8,456 bases of DNA, taken from Endomicrobium sp. (GTDB taxonomy: Bacteria > Elusimicrobiota > Endomicrobiia > Endomicrobiales > Endomicrobiaceae). This document shows positions 1 to 6,529 of this stretch, one piece after another. Under the pieces are notes generated by a model that was given only the letters and a program-made list of their open reading frames with translations, was not told the DNA's origin and made no database searches. Every line of letters starts with the position of its first letter. The stretch's first letter is position 1. The DNA lies in contig JAITKZ010000008.1 of assembly GCA_031278115.1 (NCBI GenBank), positions 1 to 8,456 on the forward strand, written 5' to 3'. A program made the translations under genes and the position numbers.

Positions 1-1176
1 AAGATGAGATCTATCCTTTCAATACTTGGCGTTATGATTGGCGTTGCAAGTTTGATAGCTATGCTTGCTGTTGGGACAGGAGCAAAGAAATCTATTGAAG
101 ATCAGGTTTCAGGTCTTGGTTCAAACCTCTTAATGGTCTCTCCTGGCTCATCTCAAAAGCAAGGGATTTCTTATGATGCAGGCGCTCGTATGAGAATACT
201 GGAGGAAGATATTCGCGATTTAGAACTTAATATTCCGGAAATAGAAGATGAAGGTATTGTCGGTTATATTACAGGGCGCGGTCAAGTTGTTGCAAAAGGC
301 AATAATTATAATACAAGGGTTGAAGGTGTGTCACCGAATTTTCCCAAGACGCGAGGGTCATATCCTGTTTTAGGAAGATTTTTTACTAAAGGCGAGGATA
401 CTTTAAGAGCGAGAGTTGCAGTCTTAGGCAAAACAGTTGTAAAAGAAATTTTTGGCGATGAAGACTTCAATCCTGTAGGTGAATATATAAAAATCAACAG
501 AATAGATTTCCAAGTCATAGGTGTTTTACCGCCAAAGGGTTCTAAGGGTTATCGTGACGAAGATGATAAAGTTCTCATTCCTTTGAATACGGCAATGTAT
601 AGGTTTGCTGGTTCAAAAGAATTACATTATCTCGACGTTCAAGTTAAAGGTGGCGCCGATATGAATGAAGTAGGCGAGGATATAAAAACAAGATTATTGC
701 TTACCCACAGATTACCGTCATATGAAAGAGATGCAGTAAGAGTAATTAATATGGCGGAAATTCAAGCGGCAATGGAAGCGATGGGAAAAGCATTGTCACT
801 TCTTTTGGCATCCATAGCTTTTATAAGCTTGCTTGTGGGTGGCATCGGAATTATGAACATAATGTTTGTTTCCGTTTCTGAAAGAACTAAAGAAATAGGT
901 TTGAGAAAAGCTATAGGAGCAAACAACACGGATATTTTATTCCAATTTATAATAGAATCTATTTTTGTTTGCTGTGTCGGTGGACTTATAGGAATAATTG
1001 TCGGGTCCGGAATATCTTTTATAATAAGCAAATTTGCAGACTGGGATACAATTATCACGCCTTTTTCAATAATTCTTGGTTTTGGTTTCTCAGTATTTAT
1101 TGGATTAATTTTTGGAGTATGGCCTGCCAGAAAAGCTTCTCTGCTAAATCCTATTGATGCTTTAAGGCATGATTAA
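1..1176 (+). CDS. MacB/FtsX-type ABC transporter permease, 5'-truncated by the window edge
   Basis: This is the membrane subunit of an ABC transporter of the MacB/LolC/FtsX superfamily; such proteins move or release substrates (macrolides, lipoproteins, peptides) at the inner membrane, powered by a partner ATPase. The reading frame is open from base 1. The first methionine, at 4, lies inside the conserved N-terminal helix (residues SILSILGVMIGVAS), where relatives have about 15-20 residues upstream, so the true start is outside the window. Counting from that methionine, one membrane helix is at about 4-24, a large periplasmic MacB_PCD-like domain follows to about 255, and then a C-terminal FtsX domain with three helices. 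The signature KEIGLRKAIGA sits at about 295-305 and the tail WPARKASLLNPIDALR is canonical. No ATPase domain is fused in the visible part; the ATPase is probably encoded upstream. The substrate cannot be told from the sequence. No frameshift is visible. Confidence 0.9.
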   Translation, partial: KMRSILSILGVMIGVASLIAMLAVGTGAKKSIEDQVSGLGSNLLMVSPGSSQKQGISYDAGARMRILEEDIRDLELNIPEIEDEGIVGYITGRGQVVAKGNNYNTRVEGVSPNFPKTRGSYPVLGRFFTKGEDTLRARVAVLGKTVVKEIFGDEDFNPVGEYIKINRIDFQVIGVLPPKGSKGYRDEDDKVLIPLNTAMYRFAGSKELHYLDVQVKGGADMNEVGEDIKTRLLLTHRLPSYERDAVRVINMAEIQAAMEAMGKALSLLLASIAFISLLVGGIGIMNIMFVSVSERTKEIGLRKAIGANNTDILFQFIIESIFVCCVGGLIGIIVGSGISFIISKFADWDTIITPFSIILGFGFSVFIGLIFGVWPARKASLLNPIDALRHD

Positions 1177-1277
1177 AGAGCATATTGTTTTTTTTCAAAA
1201 AATTCACAATTCTTTTAATCATTTAACCATAATTTTTATATTATATTTATGTAGTCTTAAGAATTAAAAAGATGCAA

Positions 1278-1283
1278 TATAAT
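1278..1283 (+). promoter_or_regulatory. Candidate -10 box (TATAAT) in the macB-alaS intergenic region
   Basis: There is a perfect TATAAT hexamer. The region 17 bases upstream (about 1255-1260, tcttaa) is a poor -35 match, and no extended TG motif precedes the box. A start near 1289-1291 would coincide with the 5' base of the stem 1287-1297/1365-1375. In such AT-rich DNA a lone TATAAT is weak evidence; its placement relative to the stem and the later terminator is the main reason to list it. Confidence 0.35.
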
Positions 1284-1287
1284 TTGT

Positions 1288-1460
1288 AGTGACGTTCTGT
1301 TCTTTGTTTAGCTCCTTTATAAGTTATACAAGAGTAGATTACGTTATATATGCTGTCTTTAATCGGATGTCACTGAGACGGCGATTGTGAGTAGAAGCGA
1401 TTGCTAACGAAGTTTGAAAGAGTCCGGGAATTAGCCTTGATTCCCGGACTCTTTCATTTT
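1288..1460 (+). ncRNA. Candidate structured small RNA of unknown family
   Basis: About 170 bases lie between a TATAAT box and a strong hairpin, with no plausible coding frame. The 5' segment 1287-1297 pairs with 1365-1375 over 11 positions: an AGTGAC/GTCACT core plus flanking A-U, C-G and G-U pairs. The G-U pairs are allowed only for a + strand transcript, which favours that strand. The enclosed part has an imperfect AU-rich hairpin near 1312-1334. The 3' end is the 17-bp hairpin 1415-1456. I do not recognise 6S, tmRNA, SRP RNA, a T-box or a known riboswitch core in it. The length would suit a 6S-like RNA, but this is only a length argument. It could instead be an untranslated leader or a dispersed repeat. 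Confidence 0.3.
1415..1456 (+). terminator. Perfect 17-bp hairpin, probable intrinsic terminator
   Basis: The arms 1415-1431 and 1440-1456 are exactly complementary, with a GC-rich core (GTCCGGG/CCCGGAC) and an 8-base loop. Four T follow at 1457-1460, then ac, so the U-tract is short. It lies 240 bases after the macB stop and 300 bases before alaS. It could end the permease transcript or the candidate small RNA. Because the arms end in gaaag/ctttc, it has only a short U-rich side on either strand. Confidence 0.6.
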
Positions 1461-1758
1461 ACACCCATGCTGAAAGTTTTTTCAATATATTAATTCCCAT
1501 CAGGAAGGAAATTTTAAACCTTATTTCAAAGTTTATATGTTACTTTAAGAGTTTTACTACTGCCAGTGTCTTTGGCTTTTTCTAATCAACAATAAATTGT
1601 ATGCTGTCGCTTACCAATGCAATGTGTGCTTGAGTTAAGATTTGGTTTATTCTTCTTTAATTATCTTTTTAACCCTCTAAATTTTTGTTTGGTAAAACTT
1701 GTTCTTATAAAGACTATAGTTTGCGACGGTATAAATTTTTTAGTAAAATCTTATCATT
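1461..1758. other. Intergenic stretch before alaS with no clear gene
   Basis: About 300 AT-rich bases separate the hairpin from alaS. No convincing open frame, tRNA or riboswitch is seen. The alaS promoter must lie here or further upstream. Possible -10-like boxes are TATAAA at 1706-1711 and TATAGT at 1715-1720, but neither has a well-spaced -35 box. A short minus-strand frame in the middle (about 1525-1640) reads like an eroded protein end; it has stops and is treated as a finding, not a gene. Confidence 0.5.
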
Positions 1759-4395
1759 ATGAATAAACCATCATCTAAAATCAGAGCGGAATTTCTTAAT
1801 TTTTTTGAAAACAATGGGTGTGTTATAGTTCCTTCAGACTCGCTTATCCCATCTGGCGATAAAACATTACTTTTTACATCGGCGGGTATGGTGCAGTTTA
1901 AGCAACACGTTTTGGGTCAAAGTAAAGACTCTTTTACAAGAGCGGCAAGCTGCCAAAAATGCTTTAGAACATCAGATATAGAACAAGTTGGAATAACTAC
2001 AAGACATCTCACTTTTTTTGAAATGCTTGGAAACTTCTCTTTCGGCGACTACTTCAAAAAAGAAGCTATAGCTTGGGCTTGGGAATTTTTAACCAAAAAT
2101 ATGGATTTGCCAAAAGACAAGCTTTATATAACTGTATATAAAAACGATGATGAAGCAGTAGAAATCTGGAAGAAGATAGTACCAGAAAATAGAATTATTA
2201 GAATGGGCAATGATACAAATTTTTGGAATATGGGAGATACTGGTCCTTGCGGTCCATGTTCTGAGATTTTAATAGACTTAGGTCCAGAAATGAGCTGCGG
2301 TAAGCCGAGTTGCGGTCCATCTTGCAGCTGTGACAGACATCTTGAAATTTGGAATTTGGTGTTTACGCAGTTTGATAGACAAGCGGACGGTTCACTTAAA
2401 AATCTTCCTAGAAAAAACATAGATACAGGCATGGGGCTTGAGAGAATAGTCGCTGCGGCAAATGGCAAGAAAAGTATTTTTGATACCGACTTGTTTATGC
2501 CGATTATAAATACCGCTGCAGAATTTCTAAAAATAAAATATGAATCCAAAAATATCTCAAAACTTAGAATGATAGCAGACCATTCTAGAGCTGTAACCTT
2601 CTTGATTTCAGACGGGGTTCTCCCGTCAAATGAAGGCAGAGGCTATGTTTTAAGAAGAATTTTAAGAAGAGCTTTAAGACAAGGCAAGCTTTACGGCTAT
2701 AGGAAGCCTTTCATAAATGAGCTTGTTCCCACAGTCTTTAATATTATGGAGTCTGCATATCCTGAGCTGTCTTCCAAGTTAAGCAACATACGTTCCATTA
2801 TAAAAATAGAAGAGGAAAAATTTTTGGAAACTTTAGAATCAGGCTCTGATATGCTTTCAGGCATAATGGACTCTTATAAAGCTAAATGTATCAATGTTCT
2901 TAGCGGAAAAGATATATTTAAGCTTTACGACACCTACGGATTTCCTCACGATTTAACAAGAGAGATTGCTTCTGAAAACGGGTTTGGGGTTGATGAGGCA
3001 GGTTTTAAAACGGAACAAAAAACAGCTCAAGAAAAATCGCGTGCGGCATGGAGTGGTTCGGGAGAAAAAGATATAACTTTTTATTCTATATTGCATAAAA
3101 GAATCGGCGATACTCTTTTTACAGGATATGATAATTACATAAGCTCGGGTAATATTTTAGCTTTGATAAAAGACGGAAAAGAGGCGTCTGAATTAAAGTC
3201 AGGGCAGGAAGGGGAGATAATTCTTTCTCAAACGTCGTTCTATGCTCATTCGGGTGGACAAGCCTCAGATGTCGGCAAGATAGAAAACGCTAATTTTGAA
3301 AGTATTGTAAAAGATGTGTACAAGCTTATAGGAAGTTTTTTTGTTCATAAAGTAAAAGTTCTAAAGGGCATAGCAAAAGTTGGACAAGAAGTGTTTACTA
3401 AAATAGATGTTGAGCGCAGAAAACAAATTGCAAGGCATCACACTGCCACGCACATTTTACAAAAAGTTCTAAGAGAAACTCTTGGAGAGCATGTTGCTCA
3501 GGCTGGCTCCCTTGTAACCGACGAGTTTTTACGTTTTGACTTTACTCACTTTTCAGCTATAAAAAAAGAAGAGTTAATAAAAGTAGAAAAAACTGTTAAC
3601 TCTGTTATAAGAGCAAATTCGGAAGTTTGTATTGAAACTATGGATATTGCTCAAGCCCGCAATGCAGGGGCAATGGCATTGTTTGGCGAAAAGTACGGCA
3701 ATACTGTAAGAACAGTTTCCGTAAAGCGTGAAAGCGGCGAAGATAATTATTCAATGGAACTATGCGGCGGGACGCATATAAACAGAACTGGCGAGATAGG
3801 CATGTTTAAAATTATTTCTGAGTTTTCTATCGCGGCAGGAGTGAGGCGCATAGAAGCTGTTGCGGGAGTTGCTGCAGAGAATTATATTTTAGACGAAGAG
3901 AACTCTCTTGCTGGGACGGCGGCAATATTAAATACTTCAAAAGATGAGCTTATAAATAAAGCTCAAAAATATATTGTTGATTATAAAAAATTAGAAATTG
4001 AATTAAATGCTTTAAGAAGCAGTTTGATTTCAAACGAGGTGGATTCTTACGTTAAACAGGCTAAAGATGTTAACGGTTTTAATTTCTTGCCTGTTATAAT
4101 TGACGGTTTAGATGCAAAGGAGTTAAGAACAATATCTGATCAATTGAAAGAAAAATTGAAGCCCGCAATATTGTTGCTGGTTTCAAAACATGAGGGAAAG
4201 ACAACTTTTATAGTTTCTGCTACTGAAGATTATGTTAAACAAGGTATTAACGCAGGTAAAATAGCTAAAGCTTTTGCTGCAGATATTGGCGGTTCAGGCG
4301 GCGGCAAGCCGGATTTTGCCCAAGGCGGCTCAAAAGAGTTGTCTAAAGTAGAAGAAGTTTTAAAGAATGCTCAAAAATACCTTATATCCCTGTGA
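1759..4395 (+). CDS. alaS: Alanine--tRNA ligase
   Basis: This enzyme charges tRNA-Ala with alanine using ATP in the cytoplasm and hydrolyses mischarged Ser/Gly-tRNA-Ala. The 878 residues match the full family length (E. coli about 876). The N-terminal class II catalytic domain is clear: LLFTSAGMVQFK near 37-48, CFRTSDIEQVG near 68-78, and GRGYVLRRILRRALRQG near 295-312. A Cys-rich insert (CGKPSCGPSCSCDRH) precedes EIWNLVFTQF. The editing domain has its zinc ligands: H561 and H565 in HTATH, C669 and H673 in CGGTH. The C-Ala domain ends with the glycine-rich GGSGGGKPDFAQGGS at about 844-858. The start is chosen because residues 1-30 align with usual AlaRS N-termini; there is no obvious Shine-Dalgarno sequence before it. 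It leads a likely operon with the ACT gene 6 bases downstream and then def. No damage is visible. Confidence 0.98.
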   Translation: MNKPSSKIRAEFLNFFENNGCVIVPSDSLIPSGDKTLLFTSAGMVQFKQHVLGQSKDSFTRAASCQKCFRTSDIEQVGITTRHLTFFEMLGNFSFGDYFKKEAIAWAWEFLTKNMDLPKDKLYITVYKNDDEAVEIWKKIVPENRIIRMGNDTNFWNMGDTGPCGPCSEILIDLGPEMSCGKPSCGPSCSCDRHLEIWNLVFTQFDRQADGSLKNLPRKNIDTGMGLERIVAAANGKKSIFDTDLFMPIINTAAEFLKIKYESKNISKLRMIADHSRAVTFLISDGVLPSNEGRGYVLRRILRRALRQGKLYGYRKPFINELVPTVFNIMESAYPELSSKLSNIRSIIKIEEEKFLETLESGSDMLSGIMDSYKAKCINVLSGKDIFKLYDTYGFPHDLTREIASENGFGVDEAGFKTEQKTAQEKSRAAWSGSGEKDITFYSILHKRIGDTLFTGYDNYISSGNILALIKDGKEASELKSGQEGEIILSQTSFYAHSGGQASDVGKIENANFESIVKDVYKLIGSFFVHKVKVLKGIAKVGQEVFTKIDVERRKQIARHHTATHILQKVLRETLGEHVAQAGSLVTDEFLRFDFTHFSAIKKEELIKVEKTVNSVIRANSEVCIETMDIAQARNAGAMALFGEKYGNTVRTVSVKRESGEDNYSMELCGGTHINRTGEIGMFKIISEFSIAAGVRRIEAVAGVAAENYILDEENSLAGTAAILNTSKDELINKAQKYIVDYKKLEIELNALRSSLISNEVDSYVKQAKDVNGFNFLPVIIDGLDAKELRTISDQLKEKLKPAILLLVSKHEGKTTFIVSATEDYVKQGINAGKIAKAFAADIGGSGGGKPDFAQGGSKELSKVEEVLKNAQKYLISL

Positions 4396-4401
4396 GTTGA
4401 T

Positions 4402-4944
4402 ATGGCAAAATATATTTCTTTAACTGCAATAGGTAAAGATAGACCCGGTCTTGTAAGCGCTGTTACAAAGGTTTTATATAAAGAAAGATGCAATATTGAA
4501 GATTCAACAATGACCATTCTTCATGATCAGTTTGCCATGATTTTAATAATCAAAGTTTCAACTACTATTTCTGTAAAGTCGCTTTATAAGCAAACTGCAA
4601 AAATCTTTAAAACCGCTGGGTATGGCTCTTTCATATTCCAAGTTGGTTTCTTACTCGCCGAAAAATCATTTGCCTACAAATCCATACATTATTTCTATTT
4701 ACGGTTCAGACAAAACTGGTATAGTTTATAATATAAGTGAATATTTGGCTAAAAATAATATAAACATTACTGACGTTCAAACCTCTTTGTCAAAAAGCAA
4801 AGAAAAAATACTTATATAATGATAATAGAGTGCGACATTCCTAGAAATAAATATTATGAAAAACTTTCTAAGGAACTTTCCAAACTGGCTGAACTTTTAA
4901 ATATCGCTATATCTTTAAACAAAGCAGAGTCTGCGGATATTTAG
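4402..4944 (+). pseudogene. Two-ACT-domain regulatory protein (GcvR-like), double frameshift
   Basis: The intact ancestor would be a small cytoplasmic protein of about 180 residues with two ACT domains, which usually bind amino acids; relatives include the glycine cleavage repressor GcvR. The first frame gives ACT 1 (YISLTAIGKDRPGLVSAVTK at residues 4-23) and stops at 4729-4731. The conserved ACT 2 (NPYIISIYGSDKTGIVYNIS) is in the next frame from about 4666, which stops at 4817-4819. The C-terminal strand and helix (YIMIIECDIPRNKYYEKLSK onward to SADI) return to the original frame and end at 4942-4944. The shifts map best to one extra base near A5 at 4661-4665 and one missing base in A6 at 4803-4808, so they cancel in length but garble 50 codons. 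Translation of a full product would need two slippages. Position just after alaS and overlapping the def ribosome site suggests co-transcription. A sequencing error in both runs is possible but not favoured. Confidence 0.85.
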
Positions 4945-4948
4945 GCGG
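4943..4948 (+). promoter_or_regulatory. Ribosome binding site for def
   Basis: AGGCGG (one mismatch to AGGAGG), six bases before the ATG at 4955, overlaps the stop codon of the preceding ACT gene. It fixes the def start and supports translational linkage in the alaS-ACT-def run. Confidence 0.65.
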
Positions 4949-4954
4949 TAATTT

Positions 4955-5410
4955 ATGAGCGTATTGCCTATATTAACAATTCCAAACCCTTTGCTTAAGC
5001 AAATTTCCATTTCTGTAGAAAAAATAGACGAAGAGACGACTTTGCTGATTGATAGTCTCAAGAAAACTTTATATTCGCATGAAAGATGCGTAGGTATTGC
5101 CGCGGTTCAAGTGGGGATATTAAAACGCATAATAGTTATAGATGCGTCCCGAAGCACAAAAGAGCATAGAAACAACGGGCATCTTATAATGATTAACTCT
5201 ATGATAGTTTACTCGTCTGGAAAAATAAGTTCCAGAGAAGGCTGTTTAAGTGTGCCTGAGTTTACCGCCAATGTTGCGAGAAAGAAAAAGATAGAAATAG
5301 AGTATTTAGATATAAACGGTTGCAAACAACATTTAAAAACAGATGGATTTGAGTCAATAGTTCTTCAACATGAAATAGATCACCTTGACGGAAAAGTTTT
5401 TTTTGGATAG
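4955..5410 (+). CDS. def: Peptide deformylase, C-terminal tail lost by a T8 frameshift
   Basis: Peptide deformylase removes the formyl group from the initiator methionine of new proteins, using a metal ion bound by one Cys and two His. All three motifs are present: motif 1 at 45-52 (CVGIAAVQ, with V51 where many enzymes have Pro), motif 2 EGCLS with C97, and motif 3 HEIDH with H139 and H143. The frame ends at 151 residues, soon after motif 3 (DGKVFFG, stop). Reading with one T fewer in T8 (5397-5404) gives FLDRVTSLKTDVFRR and a stop at 5445-5447, the usual C-terminal tail of this subfamily, so the truncation comes from an indel. The core may still be active, since truncated E. coli deformylase cores of about this length are known to work. 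The gene is third in the alaS run, with a good ribosome site. Alternatives are slippage-rescued expression or a sequencing error. Confidence 0.93.
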   Translation: MSVLPILTIPNPLLKQISISVEKIDEETTLLIDSLKKTLYSHERCVGIAAVQVGILKRIIVIDASRSTKEHRNNGHLIMINSMIVYSSGKISSREGCLSVPEFTANVARKKKIEIEYLDINGCKQHLKTDGFESIVLQHEIDHLDGKVFFG

Positions 5411-5463
5411 AGTAACATCTTTAAAAACGGATGTGTTTAGACGTTAAGTTCATATGCATAAAT

Positions 5464-5472
5464 TGCTATAAT
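5464..5472 (+). promoter_or_regulatory. Extended -10 promoter of tRNA-Arg
   Basis: TGCTATAAT is an extended -10 element (TGn plus a perfect TATAAT at 5467-5472). The hexamer 17 bases upstream (TTAAGT, 5444-5449) matches TTGACA only in part. Transcription would start near 5480, about 13 bases before the mature tRNA. The -35 region overlaps the out-of-frame def tail. Confidence 0.6.
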
Positions 5473-5492
5473 CTCGTAGGTTTAGATTGCAT

Positions 5493-5564
5493 GCGCTCGT
5501 AGTTTAATGGATAAAGCGCCGGCCTCCGGAGCCGGTGATTCCGGTTCAAGTCCGGACGAGCGCG
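5493..5564 (+). tRNA. tRNA-Arg, anticodon CCG
   Basis: A full cloverleaf can be drawn. The acceptor stem GCGCTCG (5493-5499) pairs with CGAGCGC (5557-5563), with discriminator G5564. The D-arm is GTTT/AAGC with GG in the loop. The anticodon stem CCGGC/GCCGG encloses the loop CTCCGGA, giving anticodon CCG at 5526-5528, which reads the arginine codon CGG. The T-arm is TCCGG-TTCAAGT-CCGGA. The variable region is short (TGAT). CCA is not encoded, so it must be added after transcription. All stems are fully paired apart from one T-G in the D-stem, so this gene appears intact, unlike its neighbours. Confidence 0.97.
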
Positions 5565-5593
5565 GTTTGTATTTAGCGGTAAATCTACCCAGT

Positions 5594-5607
5594 TAATCAA
5601 TTGATTA
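5594..5607. repeat. 14-bp perfect palindrome upstream of the radical SAM gene
   Basis: TAATCAATTGATTA is self-complementary over all 14 bases and lies 20 bases before the ATG at 5628, between the tRNA and the ribosome site. It could be an operator half-site pair for a dimeric regulator. It is AT-rich and short enough to be chance, and has no loop, so it is not a good terminator. Confidence 0.35.
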
Positions 5608-5627
5608 TCTCAAAGTAGGAATGCAAT

Positions 5628-6528
5628 ATGATTGATTTTGAAGGAAACATAGAAAAACTTTATTCTATAATGGACAAGTGCGAGCTTTGTCCAAGAAAAT
5701 GTAAAGTAAACAGAAATAAAGGACAAAAAGGATTTTGTCGTACGTCACATAGAATATTTATTGCAAGCTGCAATACGCATATCGGCGAAGAGCCTTCTAT
5801 AAGTGGTAGCAGAGGTTCTGGGACAATCTTTTTTTCTAACTGTAATTTAAGCCGCGTTTTTTGCCAAAACTATCCTATTAGTCAGTTTGGCAACGGAAGA
5901 GAAATGTCTTTTGATGATTTAGTTGAATCTATGCTCCGGCTTCAAGAGCGCGGCGTTCATAACATAAACTTTGTTACACCGACACACTACAGCGCTCACA
6001 TAGCAAAAGCAGTTTATCTTTCCCGCAAAAGAGGACTGACAATACCTATAGTATATAACTACAGCGGCTATGAAAGCGTAGAAATTTTAAAACTGCTTGA
6101 CAGAATAATTGACATATATCTTCCCGATATAAAATATTCAAGTAATAAATTGGCTTTTAAATGTTCTGGAATTAAAGATTATGTTGAAGTAAATCAAGCT
6201 GCTTTAAAAGAGATGAAAAGACAAGTTGGTAATTTAAAAGTTGATAAAAATGGAATTGCAAAAAAGAGGTATTATTGTAAGGCATTTAGTTTTACCGAGC
6301 ATCTTTGAAAATACTAAAAAGGCTTTAGATTTTATAGCCAAAGAGCTTTCAACAGACACTTTTTTAAGTTTGATGGCACAGTATCATCCCGCAAATAAAG
6401 CTCACGAGTTTAAAGAATTGTCTCGCTGTTTAACTGAAAAAGAATATGAAGAAGCGGGGAAATATCTTGAAAAAATAGGCTTAGAAAACGGTTGGGTACA
6501 AAATTTAAATAATAATAGAGGGATCTAA
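5628..6528 (+). pseudogene. PflX-type radical SAM protein (COG1313), lost cysteine plus frameshift
   Basis: Relatives are radical SAM proteins similar to pyruvate formate-lyase activating enzyme, of uncertain substrate. The N-terminus has a metal-binding cysteine set C18, C21, C25, C37 (CELCPRKC...GFC). GSRGSGTIFF, INFVTPTHY, VYNYSGYES, DIYLPDIKY and the later RHLVLP all match the family. Two lesions are seen. The [4Fe-4S] motif, normally CNLRCVFC, reads CNLSRVFC: C72 and C79 remain, but the middle Cys is R76 (CGC at 5853-5855, one T-to-C step from TGC). Then one extra A in the A6 run at 6260-6265 shifts the frame: the first frame stops at 6306-6308, and RGIIVRHLVLPSIFE and the rest continue in the next frame to 6528. 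The start is set by AGGA at 5617-5620. The combined length of about 300 is normal. Either lesion alone should kill the enzyme. Confidence 0.9.
6517..6523 (+). promoter_or_regulatory. Ribosome binding site for the glycosyltransferase
   Basis: AGAGGGA lies six bases before the ATG at 6530, inside the last codons of the radical SAM gene. It supports the chosen start and coupling to the upstream gene. Confidence 0.55.
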
Positions 6529-6529
6529 A

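Noticed and set aside
1185..1207. T8 followed by A6 just after the macB stop, as a terminator
   Set aside because: The arms are pure A/T with almost no loop and no GC pairs; too weak compared with the hairpin at 1415-1456.
1685..1735. alaS promoter from TTGTTT/TTGTTC with TATAAA or TATAGT
   Set aside because: No pair has acceptable 16-18 base spacing (10, 15 or over 20); AT-rich sequence gives such boxes freely.
1177..1758. T-box or amino-acid riboswitch controlling alaS
   Set aside because: No T-box sequence (AGGGTGGNACCGCG), no specifier loop, and the hairpin is 300 bases from the start codon. The CTGAGA at 1373-1378 lacks the rest of a TPP riboswitch.
2124..2549. 141-codon minus-strand frame inside alaS
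   Set aside because: It is antisense to the conserved catalytic domain and has no recognisable family or ribosome site; a shadow frame.
4661..4808. Programmed ribosomal frameshifting in the ACT gene
   Set aside because: No classical slippery heptamer with a downstream pseudoknot, and two opposite shifts would be needed; decay or homopolymer slippage is simpler.
4819..4944. Separate 41-codon gene starting at ATG 4819
   Set aside because: Its sequence is the normal C-terminal strand and helix of the second ACT domain, so it is the tail of the broken gene.
5573..5590. Small hairpin GGTA-AATC-TACC after the tRNA as a terminator
   Set aside because: Only four stem pairs and no following T run.
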